This document shows positions 26,814 to 35,854 of a stretch of 37,966 bases of DNA, in pieces. Source of the stretch: Rhodococcus aetherivorans (GTDB lineage Bacteria > Actinomycetota > Actinomycetes > Mycobacteriales > Mycobacteriaceae); contig NZ_JAALEG010000064.1 of assembly GCF_011058165.1 (NCBI RefSeq), positions 1-37,966 on the forward strand, in the 5' to 3' direction. Made by a program: the position numbers and the translations under genes. Below the pieces are notes generated by a model that searched no databases, was not told the DNA's origin, and saw nothing but the letters and a program-made list of their open reading frames with translations. Positions within the stretch are counted from its first letter, which is position 1, and every line of letters starts with the position of its first letter.

Positions 26814-28367
26814 ATGACCGAGGAGTACGCCGACCTGCATCGGCCCGTGTTCACCGCGGACCTGCTCATCACCGCCCTCGAGCGCAGCGCCGAGAAGCCG
26901 GCCCTGTACCTCGGCGACGTCGTGCTCACCGGCGGGGAGATGCGCGACGAGATCAGCCGGTTCGGGCAGGCACTCGCCTCGGTCGGGGTGGGGCAGGGAT
27001 CGTCGGTGGCGATGCTGTCGAAGAACCGCCCCGAGGTTCTCATCTCGATGGGCGCGACGATGGTCGCCGGCTGCCGCAACAGCGCGCTCAATCCCATGGG
27101 TTCGCTGTCGGACCACCTCTACATCGTCGACGACGCCGCCATCGAGACCCTCATCTTCGATCCGAACCACTTCGAGGAACGCGCCGCCGAACTGAGGGCA
27201 CAGGTGCCGACGCTGAAGAACGTCTTCTCCCTCGGCCCGTCGGAGGTCGGCACCGACATCCTCGCCCTGGCCGCACAGTTCACTCCGCAGCGGCTCGTCG
27301 CCGCGCCGGTGGCGGCCGAGGACACGTCGAGCATCGTCTACACCGGCGGCACCACCGGCAAACCCAAGGGCGTCATGGGCTCGTTCCGCTCCGGCGCGAC
27401 GCTCACCCAGATCCAGATGGCCGAATGGCAGTGGCCCGACGAGCCGCGCTTCCTGATCTGCACGCCGCTCTCGCACGCCGGCGCCGCGTTCTTCGTCCCG
27501 ACGCTGCTGCGCGGCGGATCCCTCTACGTGCTGCCGTATTTCGAGCCGGGCCTGGTGCTCGAGACGATCGAGAAGCACCGCATCAACGCCACCATGCTGG
27601 TGCCCACGATGATCTACCTGCTGCTCGACCACCCCGATTTCGACCGCCGCGACCTGTCCAGCCTCGAGACCCTGTTCTACGGCGCGTCGGCGATGTCCCC
27701 GGCGCGGCTGCGGGAGGGCATCGAGCGGCTGGGCCCGGTGTTCTTCCAGTTCTACGGGCAGAGCGAATGCGGCATGACCATCTCCGTGCTGCGCAAGGAG
27801 GACCACCTCGCCGACGATCCGGAACGCCTCGCCACGTGCGGGCGGCCGGTCCCGTGGCTCGACGTGCGACTGCTCGACGACGACCTGAACGAGGTGCCGC
27901 GCGGGGAACTGGGGGAGATCTGCGTACGCGGGCCGCTGGTGATGAAGGGATACCTCGGCAAACCCGCAGAGACCGCCGAGGCGCTGCGGGGCGGCTGGCT
28001 GCACACCGGCGACGTCGCCCGGGCCGACAAGAACGGTTTCCTCACCATCGTCGACCGCAAGAAGGACATGATCGTCACCGGCGGATTCAACGTCTTCCCC
28101 CGCGAGATCGAGGACGTCATCTCCGCGCATCCGGCGGTCGCGTCCGTCGCGGTCGTCGGCGTGCCCGACGCCAAGTGGGGTGAGGCCGTCAAAGCCTGCG
28201 TGGTGCTGCGCGACGGCCGGTCGGTCCGCGCGGAGGAGCTGATCGAGAGAGTCCGCGCCGCAAAGGGTTCGGTGCACGCACCGAAGTCGGTGGACTTCCT
28301 CGACGCGCTGCCGCTCACCCCGTTGGGCAAGCTGGACAAGAAGACCCTGCGTGCGTCGTACCGGTAG
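26814..28367 (+). CDS. fadD8: FadD8-like acyl-CoA ligase
   Basis: 517 residues from ATG 26814, with GGAAGGA upstream. It is an ANL-superfamily adenylating enzyme: P-loop YTGGTTGKPKGVMG, FYGQSECGMT, GWLHTGDVARADKNGF, DRKKDMIVTGGFNVFPREIE and the C-terminal catalytic Lys in PLTPLGKLDKKTL. Phrases such as FLICTPLSHAGAAFF, MLVPTMIYLLLDHPD and SLETLFYGASA follow mycobacterial FadD8 closely. It activates a carboxylic acid to its CoA ester via an adenylate. The KstR-type site upstream suggests a steroid-derived acid, but the substrate is not determined by sequence. A family B palindrome begins 12 bases after the stop. Confidence 0.85.
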   Translation: MTEEYADLHRPVFTADLLITALERSAEKPALYLGDVVLTGGEMRDEISRFGQALASVGVGQGSSVAMLSKNRPEVLISMGATMVAGCRNSALNPMGSLSDHLYIVDDAAIETLIFDPNHFEERAAELRAQVPTLKNVFSLGPSEVGTDILALAAQFTPQRLVAAPVAAEDTSSIVYTGGTTGKPKGVMGSFRSGATLTQIQMAEWQWPDEPRFLICTPLSHAGAAFFVPTLLRGGSLYVLPYFEPGLVLETIEKHRINATMLVPTMIYLLLDHPDFDRRDLSSLETLFYGASAMSPARLREGIERLGPVFFQFYGQSECGMTISVLRKEDHLADDPERLATCGRPVPWLDVRLLDDDLNEVPRGELGEICVRGPLVMKGYLGKPAETAEALRGGWLHTGDVARADKNGFLTIVDRKKDMIVTGGFNVFPREIEDVISAHPAVASVAVVGVPDAKWGEAVKACVVLRDGRSVRAEELIERVRAAKGSVHAPKSVDFLDALPLTPLGKLDKKTLRASYR

Positions 28368-28378
28368 GCGGCTCCGCC

Positions 28379-28437
28379 GCCGGTGTGTCCTTTGGGCGGT
28401 CAGGGGGGCCCAAAGGAGACACCGGCAGCGCAGCTGC
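28379..28437. repeat. Palindromic repeat family B, copy 1
   Basis: The large hairpin has arms GCCGGTGTGTCCTTTGGGC (28379-28397) and 28408-28426 with one mismatch. A small hairpin GCAGC-GCA-GCTGC follows (28425-28437). It lies after the fadD stop and overlaps the last codons of the minus-strand AbiEi/DUF559 gene, whose TGA falls at the loop edge. The same architecture recurs at 29538-29596 and 34824-34882. Confidence 0.85.
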
Positions 28438-29455
28438 ACCTGTTGTCGGCGCTGCGTCGCCACCCGAGCCGGACAAGGACGGTCTCGACCTCTTCGGCGA
28501 CGCCGCACGGGTCCCGGCTGACCTCGTCGTAGCCGTACACCAGGCGGGACCGCCCGGCCAGTTCGGCGGCGTTGTCGCGGCGACGGTCCCGGAAGGCGAC
28601 CTCCGCCATCGAGTGGAACCTGCGTCCGTCGAGCCGGACCGTCAACGCGGCACCGTGGCCGTCGTACGTGCAGTCCTCGTACAGTGTCCGCCCATCCACG
28701 ACGACCGGCGTCTGTCGATGTGCGAGGGGAAGCCCGTGTCGTTGCTCCACCTCGATCGCGTAACGGAGTTCGAGCATCGACTGGACGCCGTCGGCGAGCA
28801 ATCGGACCGCATCCTCGAGCGCCTTCCGGTATCGGAACGGGGTTCGTTCCTGCGTCCGCCGCCGGATCTCCGACAGCGGAATACGACTGTCCGTGACGAT
28901 CCGGATCAACCGGATGTAGCCGTCGTGCGAGGTGGGCGCGGCCGTCGCCAGGTCGAGCGCGGTGTCGGCCCGGCCGGTGCGCGGGGGCATCGTCGGCACC
29001 CCGATGTGCGCATGGGCCCGGCTGCGGTGCACGATCACCCCCGGATGGAGCATCTCCCCGAGGTGCGGCAGCCGGATGCCGTGTGGCCTCGCCGTGGCGA
29101 AGGTGGCAGCCTGTCCCTTGGTCGACGATCCCATCGGCACGGTGACATGGACCGGTTCGAGTGGATCGTGGGGCAGCATCCCCCATTCCTCGGCGGCTGT
29201 GCGGTGACTGAGGATTCCGGCGTCACCGCAGAACGCGACGGCCGCGGCCAGTACCGCGGGCCGGGACAGCGGGCCGGTCGTCACCGAGTACACGCCACGG
29301 AGCACCTGCTGCCACCGCCCGTACTCGAGACGGTGCCGGATCCACGGCCACGTGTGTCCGTGATGTTCGAGCTGGGCGCGGGTGACGATGCCGTGCTGGA
29401 ACGCGACGATCCGATCGAGTTCGGGCACGTCCGGAAGAACTGGCATGAAAGTCAT
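28400..29455 (-). CDS. Solitary AbiEi/DUF559-type protein
   Basis: 351 residues from ATG 29455. The N-terminal winged-helix part (LDRIVAFQHGIVTRAQLEHHGHTWPWIRHRLEYGRWQQVLRGVYSV) is typical of AbiEi-like proteins. The C-terminal part (YEDCTYDGHGAALTVRLDGRRFHSMAEVAFRDRRRDNAAEL...LVYGYDEVSRDP) is DUF559-like, a fold related to Vsr/restriction nucleases. No AbiEii toxin gene is adjacent. The last eight or so residues (AGVSFGPP) are encoded by a family B palindrome, so the natural C-terminus appears overwritten. Upstream in-frame ATG 29617 also lies beyond a palindrome and is rejected. Start 29446 (MPVLPDVPEL) is an alternative. Its general layout is shared with the frameshifted gene at 5926-6827. 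Its function is unknown. Confidence 0.75.
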   Translation of the reverse strand: MTFMPVLPDVPELDRIVAFQHGIVTRAQLEHHGHTWPWIRHRLEYGRWQQVLRGVYSVTTGPLSRPAVLAAAVAFCGDAGILSHRTAAEEWGMLPHDPLEPVHVTVPMGSSTKGQAATFATARPHGIRLPHLGEMLHPGVIVHRSRAHAHIGVPTMPPRTGRADTALDLATAAPTSHDGYIRLIRIVTDSRIPLSEIRRRTQERTPFRYRKALEDAVRLLADGVQSMLELRYAIEVEQRHGLPLAHRQTPVVVDGRTLYEDCTYDGHGAALTVRLDGRRFHSMAEVAFRDRRRDNAAELAGRSRLVYGYDEVSRDPCGVAEEVETVLVRLGWRRSADNRCSCAAGVSFGPP

Positions 29456-29537
29456 GATTCGGGCGTGGATCGTCTCCGGAGGCCGGCAGAGGGCGAAGCG
29501 GCGCAATCTGTGGACGAACCGGGCGGGTGGGGATAAC

Positions 29538-29596
29538 CCGGTGTGTCCTTTGGGCGGTCGGAGCCGCCCAAAGGACACACCGGCGGCGCAGCCGCC
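29538..29596. repeat. Palindromic repeat family B, copy 2
   Basis: Perfect 20-bp arms (29538-29557 and 29564-29583; core GGTGTGTCCTTTGGGC) with a 6-base loop, followed by the small hairpin GGCGGC-GCA-GCCGCC (29582-29596). It lies between two divergent genes, where a simple terminator is not expected. TATAGC directly after it could be part of the hmp promoter. Confidence 0.88.
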
Positions 29597-29638
29597 TATA
29601 GCGTGGGAGTGACACACCGGACACCCCTGGGAGGCGTA

Positions 29639-30853
29639 ATGCTGTCAGTCGAGTCAGCCGACGTGGTGCGCGCGACCCTGCCGGTCGTCGGTGCTGCGAT
29701 CGGCGACATCACCCCGATCTTCTACCGCCGTATGTTTGCCGCGCACCCGGAGTTGGAGCGGGACCTGTTCAACCGCGGCAACCAGGCGCAGGGCGACCAG
29801 CAGCGCGCCCTCGCGGGGGCGATCGCCGCGTACGCGACGTTGCTGGTCTCGGAGAACGTTCCGCAGCCGGACGATCTGCTCGCCAGGATCGCGAACAAAC
29901 ACGCCTCGCTCGGGATCATCGCCGACCAGTACGAGATCGTGCACAAGCACCTGTTCGAGGCGATCGTGGAGGTTCTCGGCGAGGCGGTCACGCCGGAGGT
30001 CGCGGCGGCGTGGGACGAGGTGTACTGGGAGATGGCGCGGGCCTTGATTTCGATCGAGGACGGACTCTACCGGGACGCGGGTGTGGAGCCGGGGCAGGTG
30101 TGGCAGCGTCTCGTGGTGACGCGGCGCGTCCAGGAGTCGCCGGACACGGTGTCGTTCGTGCTGGCGAATCCGGACGGGACGACGCTGCCGGCGGCCCGGC
30201 CCGGCCAGTACGTGTCGGTGGCGGTGCGACTTCCGGACGGCGCCCGGCAGATCCGTCAGTACAGCCTCACCCGAGCTCCGGAGCGCACCAGTTGGGGGAT
30301 CACCGTCAAGGCGATCGGACCGAGCACGGCCGAGGACGGGACGGAGATTCCGGCCGGTGAGGTGTCGGTGTTCTTGCATCACAACGTGTTCGAGGGTGAC
30401 GAGCTGGACGTGTCGCTGCCGTTCGGGGATCTGGTGCTCGACGACAGCAGCGACCCACTGCTGCTGATCTCGGCGGGCATCGGCTGCACACCCATCATCG
30501 GGATGCTGCACTATCTCGCGCGCACCGAAACCGACCGTTACGTCACGGTGCTGCACGCCGACCGGGCGCCGTCGCGGCACGCGCACCGGCAGGAACTGGT
30601 CGAGCTGGTCGACCGGCTGCCCGGCGCGAAACTGCACCACTGGTACGAGGACCTCGGTGTTCGGCCGGCTACCGACACCACCCGGCTCGGTCGAATCGAC
30701 ATGGACGAGATCGAAATCCGGCCGGATTCCCGGGTGTACCTGTGCGGTCCGCTACCGTTCATGGAGTCGGTCCGGACCTCGCTCCTGGCCCGTAACGTGC
30801 CGGAGGGCAACATCCGTTACGAGGTGTTCGGCCCCGACAAATGGCTGCCGTGA
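29639..30853 (+). CDS. hmp: Flavohemoglobin, nitric oxide dioxygenase (type I)
   Basis: 404 residues from ATG 29639 (GGGAGG upstream). The globin domain (1-140) has Tyr29 (FYRRMF) and Gln54 (GDQQRAL) at the distal B10/E7 positions and His88 (NKHASLGI) as proximal ligand. The FAD domain carries RQYSLT and the NAD domain ISAGIGCTPIIGML and LCGPLPFMESV. The enzyme uses oxygen and NAD(P)H to turn nitric oxide into nitrate. All key residues of the E. coli Hmp type are kept. It converges with the type II flavohemoglobin gene with only 8 bases between stops. The upstream region holds a family B palindrome; no NO-sensor site was recognised. Confidence 0.93.
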   Translation: MLSVESADVVRATLPVVGAAIGDITPIFYRRMFAAHPELERDLFNRGNQAQGDQQRALAGAIAAYATLLVSENVPQPDDLLARIANKHASLGIIADQYEIVHKHLFEAIVEVLGEAVTPEVAAAWDEVYWEMARALISIEDGLYRDAGVEPGQVWQRLVVTRRVQESPDTVSFVLANPDGTTLPAARPGQYVSVAVRLPDGARQIRQYSLTRAPERTSWGITVKAIGPSTAEDGTEIPAGEVSVFLHHNVFEGDELDVSLPFGDLVLDDSSDPLLLISAGIGCTPIIGMLHYLARTETDRYVTVLHADRAPSRHAHRQELVELVDRLPGAKLHHWYEDLGVRPATDTTRLGRIDMDEIEIRPDSRVYLCGPLPFMESVRTSLLARNVPEGNIRYEVFGPDKWLP

Positions 30854-30861
30854 CCCGCCGC

Positions 30862-32022
30862 CTACAGCGGGTCGAAGCTGATGTTCTGCCGCGGCGTGCC
30901 GCCGGCGGACAGTGCGTAGAGGGTGGTCTTGATCATCGACGGGGACCCGGCGATCTGGATCTGCCGATCGGCCCAGGAGCCGAACTGTGAGACCACCTTT
31001 CCCAGCTTGCCGTGCAGGGTCCGGTGCAGGCCCGGCGGCGGATCTTCCACGGGAACCGGGTGCCACCACGGGTTCTCGGTCTCCTCCACGACGGGCACGA
31101 CCGTGAGCCACGGATTGGTGGTGGCCAGCTGCCACAGCGTCTGCAGGTCGTAGAGGTCGCAGGGGTACTTGCCGCCGAAGAACAGGTGCACACGCGGGTT
31201 GTCGCCCCGCATGCCCATCTCCATCAGTTGCGCCCGCAGCGGCGCGAGGCCCGTGCCGGAGGCGATCATCAGCACGTCCTCACCGCTGTCGCGGTCGACG
31301 TGCAGGCCGCCGAGCGGGGGCCCGATCACCCAGCGGTCCCCGACGGAGGTGTCGCCGACCAGTGCCGGGCTGACCCAGCCGCCGGACACGCGACGGACGT
31401 GGAACTCGATCTGGCCGTACGGGTTCGGGGGGATTGCCGCCGACAGGTACCGCCACATGTGCGGCCGCTGCGGGATCTGCACGCTCATGTACTGCCCGGC
31501 GTGGTACGGGATGGGCGAGTCCGTCTCGAGCCGGATGATCGCCAGGTCGGGCAGCACCCGTTCGTGGCCGACGACGGTGGCGCCCCACGCGGCGGGCAGG
31601 TCGTCGTCGGCGACGGCGTCGGCCATGGTCCCGACGAGCAGGTCGATCACCCGGGCCCAGGTGCGGTCGAGAGCGTCGGTCCACAGGATGGGCGGGGTGC
31701 ACTCGCGCACGGCGGTGTGCAGGGCCCGGCCGGCGGCATGGAAGTGGTCGGGCCGGACGCCGTACTTGCGGTGGTCGCGGCCGAGCTGGGTGAGGAAGGC
31801 GGTGACGGTGTCGGGGTCGCCGAGCCGGTTGATCGCCCAGCCGACGGCGGTCGCGAATCGCTGCCGCATCGTCTCCATTCCCGCGGGGAACAGCTCGCGG
31901 ATGCCGACGGTGTCGCTCCACAGGGCGGTGTAGAAGGCCGTGGCGAAGCGCTCGGCGCCGCCGGGAGTCGCGACGATCGACGCGAAGCTGAGCTGGACAC
32001 GGGCGACGGCGAAGGCCTCCAC
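30862..32022 (-). CDS. Type II flavohemoglobin (Rv0385-like)
   Basis: 386 residues from GTG 32022, with GGGAGG 4 bases upstream. The globin domain (FATAFYTALWSDTVGIRELFPAGMETMRQRF) has a likely proximal His in GRDHRKYGV; the position of the distal Gln appears to be Met. The reductase half contains MWRYLSAAIPP in place of the RxYS motif (Tyr to Leu) and MIASGTGLAPLRAQL for NAD. These changes are those of the mycobacterial type II class, reported to use electrons differently from Hmp and to be poor NO dioxygenases. It is divergent from clpB, exactly as Rv0385 is next to clpB (Rv0384c) in M. tuberculosis. Confidence 0.88.
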   Translation of the reverse strand: MEAFAVARVQLSFASIVATPGGAERFATAFYTALWSDTVGIRELFPAGMETMRQRFATAVGWAINRLGDPDTVTAFLTQLGRDHRKYGVRPDHFHAAGRALHTAVRECTPPILWTDALDRTWARVIDLLVGTMADAVADDDLPAAWGATVVGHERVLPDLAIIRLETDSPIPYHAGQYMSVQIPQRPHMWRYLSAAIPPNPYGQIEFHVRRVSGGWVSPALVGDTSVGDRWVIGPPLGGLHVDRDSGEDVLMIASGTGLAPLRAQLMEMGMRGDNPRVHLFFGGKYPCDLYDLQTLWQLATTNPWLTVVPVVEETENPWWHPVPVEDPPPGLHRTLHGKLGKVVSQFGSWADRQIQIAGSPSMIKTTLYALSAGGTPRQNISFDPL

Positions 32023-32147
32023 GCACCCTCCCGCTCGCCGTCTCTGCTGGTCGGCCGCCACTGTAGTCCCGCGGCGGTGTTTCGGCCACAATCGACGTCG
32101 AGCGGCTCGATGACCCCCGCGATGTGCCGCAGGTCACACGACTCGAT

Positions 32148-32183
32148 AAAGTTGAGCGGAACAAACTCAACTTTGGGGCCGTT
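32148..32183 (+). promoter_or_regulatory. clpB control region: HAIR merged with a SigH-type promoter
   Basis: GTTGAGC, seven bases, ACTCAAC (32151-32171) is a HAIR-type operator; the symmetry extends to AAAGTTGAG (32148-32156) and CTCAACTTT (32166-32174). Within it GGAACA (32158-32163), a 16-base spacer and CGTT (32180-32183) form a SigH-type promoter. The -35 lies in the operator, so HspR and the sigma factor would compete directly. Confidence 0.8.
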
Positions 32184-32264
32184 GAAGCATGCGAACGCCC
32201 GCGGCGGGAGGCTGGCGGGTGCAGAATTGATACCAGCTCGCTCAATGAAGGGAAGGGGTTCGCA

Positions 32265-34820
32265 GTGGACTCGTTCAATCCCACCACCAAGACCCAGGCG
32301 GCGATGACGGCTGCCATGCAGTCCGCGTCCGCTGCGGGCAATCCGGAGATCCGTCCGGCCCACCTGCTCGTCGCGCTGCTCGACCAGACCGACGGCATCG
32401 CCGCGCCGCTGCTCAAGGCCGTCGGCGTGGACCCGACCGTCGTGCACCGGGAGGCGCAGACACTCGTCGACCGACTGCCCAGCGCCACCGGCGCCACCAC
32501 CACGCCGCAACTCGGCCGGGAGGCCGTCGCCGCCCTGACCGCCGCGCAGCACCTCGCCACCGAACTCGACGACGAGTACGTCTCGACCGAGCACGTGCTC
32601 GTCGGCCTGGCCGGCGGCGATTCCGACGTCGCCAAGCTCCTCGTCGGGCACGGCGCCACCCCCGCCGCGCTGCGCGACGCGTTCACCACCGTCCGCGGCA
32701 GCGCCCGCGTGACCAGCCCGGACCCCGAGGGCACCTACCAGGCGCTCGAGAAGTACTCGACCGACCTCACCGCCCGCGCCCGGGAGGGCAAGCTCGACCC
32801 GGTCATCGGCCGCGACAACGAGATCCGTCGCGTCGTCCAGGTGCTGAGCCGGCGCACCAAGAACAACCCCGTGCTCATCGGCGAGCCCGGCGTCGGCAAG
32901 ACCGCCATCGTCGAGGGCCTCGCCCAGCGCATCGTCGCCGGCGACGTCCCCGAGTCCCTGCGCGGCAAGACCGTCATCGCGCTCGACCTCGGGTCGATGG
33001 TCGCCGGCGCCAAGTACCGCGGCGAGTTCGAGGAACGCCTCAAGGCCGTGCTCGACGAGATCAAGGAATCGGCCGGGCAGATCATCACCTTCATCGACGA
33101 GCTGCACACCATCGTCGGCGCCGGCGCGACCGGCGAATCGGCGATGGACGCCGGCAACATGATCAAGCCCATGCTCGCCCGCGGCGAGCTGCGCCTCGTC
33201 GGCGCCACCACCCTCGACGAGTACCGCAAGTACATCGAGAAGGACGCCGCCCTCGAACGCCGCTTCCAGCAGGTGCTCGTCGGCGAACCCAGCGTGGAGG
33301 ACACCGTCGGCATCCTGCGCGGGCTCAAGGAGCGGTACGAGGTGCACCACGGCGTGCGCATCACCGACTCCGCGCTCGTCGCCGCCGCCACCCTCTCCGA
33401 CCGGTACATCACCTCCCGGTTCCTGCCGGACAAGGCCATCGACCTCGTCGACGAGGCCGCGTCCCGGCTGCGCATGGAGATCGACTCGCGCCCCGAGGAG
33501 ATCGACTCGGTCGAGCGCATCGTCCGTCGCCTCGAGATCGAGGAGATGGCGCTGCAGAAGGAGACCGACGAGGCCTCCAAGGACCGGCTCGAGAAGCTGC
33601 GCGCCGAACTCGCCGACGAACGCGAGAAGCTGAACCAGCTCACCACCCGCTGGCAGAACGAAAAGACCGCCATCGATTCGGTGCGGGGGATCAAGGAGCA
33701 GCTCGAGGCGCTGCGCGGCGAGGAGGAACGCGCCGAACGCGACGGTGACCTCGGCAAGGCCGCGGAGCTGCGCTACGGCCGCATCCCGCAGCTGGAGAAG
33801 GAACTGGAGAAGGCCGCCGCCGCGTCCGGAGCCGCCTCCGACGGCGACGTCATGCTCAAGGAGGAGGTCGGCCCGGACGACGTCGCCGACGTCGTCGCCG
33901 CCTGGACCGGCATCCCCGCCGGCCGCATGATGGAGGGCGAGACCGCCAAGCTGCTGCGCATGGAGTCCGAGCTCGGCAAGCGGGTCGTCGGCCAGGACGA
34001 GGCCGTACAGGCCGTGTCGGACGCGGTGCGCCGCTCGCGGGCGGGCGTCGCCGACCCGAACCGGCCCACCGGCTCGTTCCTGTTCCTCGGCCCCACCGGC
34101 GTCGGCAAGACCGAGCTGGCGAAGGCGCTGGCGGACTTCCTGTTCGACGACGAACGCGCCATGGTGCGGATCGACATGTCCGAGTACAGCGAGAAGCACT
34201 CCGTCGCGCGGCTCGTCGGCGCCCCTCCGGGCTACGTCGGCTACGAGTCGGGTGGCCAGCTCACCGAGGCGGTGCGTCGCCGCCCCTACTCGGTGGTGCT
34301 GTTCGACGAGGTCGAAAAGGCCCACCCGGACGTGTTCGACACGCTGCTGCAGGTGCTCGACGACGGTCGGCTCACCGACGGGCAGGGCCGCACCGTCGAC
34401 TTCCGCAACACGATCCTGATCCTCACCTCGAACCTCGGTGCGGGTGGCGACCGGGAGCACATCATGGCGGCGGTGCGGGCGGCGTTCAAGCCGGAGTTCA
34501 TCAACCGGCTCGACGACGTGGTGATCTTCCACTCGCTGACCGAGGAGCAGCTCGAGCAGATCGTCGACATCCAGCTCGAGCAGCTGGCCGGGCGTCTGGC
34601 GGCCCGGCGGCTCGCGCTCGACGTGTCGACCTCGGCCCGGTTCTGGCTCGCCGTGCGGGGCTACGACCCGCAGTACGGTGCGCGTCCGCTGCGCCGGCTC
34701 ATCCAGCAGTCGATCGGCGATCAGCTCGCCAAGAAGCTGCTGGCCGGGGACATCAAGGACGGCGACACCGTCTCGGTGGGCGTCAGCGACGACGGCGACC
34801 ACCTCGTGATAGGCGCCTGA
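32265..34820 (+). CDS. clpB: Disaggregase ClpB
   Basis: 851 residues from GTG 32265 ([14 protein letters not shown], as in mycobacterial ClpB), with GGAAGGGG 6 bases upstream. Domains: Clp N-domain to about 150; first AAA+ module with Walker A GEPGVGKT near 206-213; middle coiled coil ([20 protein letters not shown]...); second AAA+ module with GPTGVGKT near 609-616 and [14 protein letters not shown]-terminal D2-small domain. It extracts polypeptides from aggregates together with DnaK. The middle domain and absence of a ClpP-binding loop separate it from ClpC/ClpA. A family B palindrome starts 4 bases after the stop. Confidence 0.97.
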   Translation: MDSFNPTTKTQAAMTAAMQSASAAGNPEIRPAHLLVALLDQTDGIAAPLLKAVGVDPTVVHREAQTLVDRLPSATGATTTPQLGREAVAALTAAQHLATELDDEYVSTEHVLVGLAGGDSDVAKLLVGHGATPAALRDAFTTVRGSARVTSPDPEGTYQALEKYSTDLTARAREGKLDPVIGRDNEIRRVVQVLSRRTKNNPVLIGEPGVGKTAIVEGLAQRIVAGDVPESLRGKTVIALDLGSMVAGAKYRGEFEERLKAVLDEIKESAGQIITFIDELHTIVGAGATGESAMDAGNMIKPMLARGELRLVGATTLDEYRKYIEKDAALERRFQQVLVGEPSVEDTVGILRGLKERYEVHHGVRITDSALVAAATLSDRYITSRFLPDKAIDLVDEAASRLRMEIDSRPEEIDSVERIVRRLEIEEMALQKETDEASKDRLEKLRAELADEREKLNQLTTRWQNEKTAIDSVRGIKEQLEALRGEEERAERDGDLGKAAELRYGRIPQLEKELEKAAAASGAASDGDVMLKEEVGPDDVADVVAAWTGIPAGRMMEGETAKLLRMESELGKRVVGQDEAVQAVSDAVRRSRAGVADPNRPTGSFLFLGPTGVGKTELAKALADFLFDDERAMVRIDMSEYSEKHSVARLVGAPPGYVGYESGGQLTEAVRRRPYSVVLFDEVEKAHPDVFDTLLQVLDDGRLTDGQGRTVDFRNTILILTSNLGAGGDREHIMAAVRAAFKPEFINRLDDVVIFHSLTEEQLEQIVDIQLEQLAGRLAARRLALDVSTSARFWLAVRGYDPQYGARPLRRLIQQSIGDQLAKKLLAGDIKDGDTVSVGVSDDGDHLVIGA

Positions 34821-34823
34821 CGC

Positions 34824-34882
34824 CGCCGGTGCGTCCTTTGGGCTGCTGTGCCAGCCCAAAGGACGCACCGGCGCGCAGCGCC
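34824..34882. repeat. Palindromic repeat family B, copy 3
   Basis: Perfect 21-bp arms (34824-34844, 34853-34873) with core GGTGCGTCCTTTGGGC, then the small hairpin GGCGC-GCA-GCGCC (34870-34882). Compared with copy 2, a T in the left arm is C and the paired A in the right arm is G. It follows clpB directly and precedes the next gene; TAACCT immediately after it may be a -10. Confidence 0.88.
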
Positions 34883-34897
34883 TAACCTGGAGGGACC

Positions 34898-35833
34898 ATG
34901 ACGAACCCGCACGATCCGCGCACCCCCCAGGAGCGCGCCTACTCGCTCGACGAGGGGCGTGCGGACGACGCGCGCGCGACGGGCACCGGCCGCACGGACC
35001 CGGACGCCGACGACACCCGGGTCCTGCACACCGCCGACCCGACCGAGGCGTACGGCCGTCCGCCCGCCAACCCCACCCTGGTCTACCCGGCGTACGACCC
35101 CCGGTTCGATCCGACGGCGGCGCCGCCCAACCCGACGCAGGCGTTCGAGCAGCCCGGCTCCTACGGGCCCCAGCCGCAGTACACGCCGACCCAGCAGTAC
35201 GCGCCGACCCAGCAGTACACGCCGACCCAGCAGTACACGTCGGCGCAGCAGTACCCGCACACCCAGCAGTACGGGGCGGCGCCACCCACCCCGCCGCACA
35301 CCGGCGAGTACCCGGCGCTCGACGCGAAGCCGCCCCGGCGGCGCCGTTGGGGCCTGATCCTGCTCGCCGCGGTTGCGCTGATCGTGCTGGCCGGCTTCGG
35401 CGGCTATCTGCTCAGCGGCGGCAGCGGCGACGACCCGCAGCAGCGCAGCGCGGCGGCCCCGACCACCACGACCACGGTGCCCCGGCCCGCGCCCACGACG
35501 CCCGCGCCCACCACCGACCCGGCCGTGCCCGGCCTGCCGTTCGAGCAGCTGCCCGGCGGGCTCGGCGACGTCATCGGCGCGGCCGGCACCGTCGTCGGCA
35601 CGATCACCGCCAACGACGGCACCTCCCTCACGCTCAGCGGCATGGGCGGCGCGAGCGTCACCGTGCGGCTCACGCCCGAGACGCAGATCATGTCGCTCGC
35701 GGGCTCCGATCCGTCGGCGCTGCGGGTCGGCGACTCGGTCGTCGCGCAGGGCTCGCCGTTGCGGGACGGGGAGATGATCGCCGACACTGTGGTCAGCGCG
35801 TCCCTGCCGTCCTTCGGCGGTCCGGGCAACTAG
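34898..35833 (+). CDS. Membrane-anchored protein with Gln/Tyr repeats and an extracytoplasmic DUF5666-like domain
   Basis: 311 residues with GGAGGG before ATG 34898. Residues 1-145 are hydrophilic and disordered, with acidic and Pro-rich stretches and five hexapeptide units of the type YTPTQQ at 95-124. After RRRR (147-150) a single membrane helix spans about 151-172. A Thr/Pro-rich outer linker follows, then a small beta domain (GTVVGTITANDGTSLTLSGM...TPETQIMSLAGSDPSALRVGDSVVAQGSPLRDGEMIADTVV) resembling DUF5666. The predicted topology has the N-terminus inside and the C-terminus outside. The function is unknown. It sits between clpB and a TtfA-like gene that are adjacent in M. tuberculosis, so it is an insertion relative to that order. 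Confidence 0.75.
   Translation: MTNPHDPRTPQERAYSLDEGRADDARATGTGRTDPDADDTRVLHTADPTEAYGRPPANPTLVYPAYDPRFDPTAAPPNPTQAFEQPGSYGPQPQYTPTQQYAPTQQYTPTQQYTSAQQYPHTQQYGAAPPTPPHTGEYPALDAKPPRRRRWGLILLAAVALIVLAGFGGYLLSGGSGDDPQQRSAAAPTTTTTVPRPAPTTPAPTTDPAVPGLPFEQLPGGLGDVIGAAGTVVGTITANDGTSLTLSGMGGASVTVRLTPETQIMSLAGSDPSALRVGDSVVAQGSPLRDGEMIADTVVSASLPSFGGPGN
35180..35269 (+). repeat. 18-bp tandem repeats, five units
   Basis: Five in-frame 18-base units encode YTPTQQ, YAPTQQ, YTPTQQ, YTSAQQ and YPHTQQ in the cytoplasmic part of the membrane protein. Unit number could vary between strains. Confidence 0.85.
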
Positions 35834-35840
35834 AACGCGA

Positions 35841-35846
35841 TAGGCT
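35841..35846 (+). promoter_or_regulatory. -10 element for a leaderless TtfA-like transcript
   Basis: TAGGCT ends 8 bases before ATG 35855, which places the predicted transcription start at or next to the start codon. There is no ribosome-binding site. Confidence 0.45.
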
Positions 35847-35854
35847 GACCCTCG

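Noticed and set aside
31647-35285. 1212-codon minus-strand frame opposite clpB
   Set aside because: Mirror frame of a highly conserved GC-rich gene; it has no domain features of its own.
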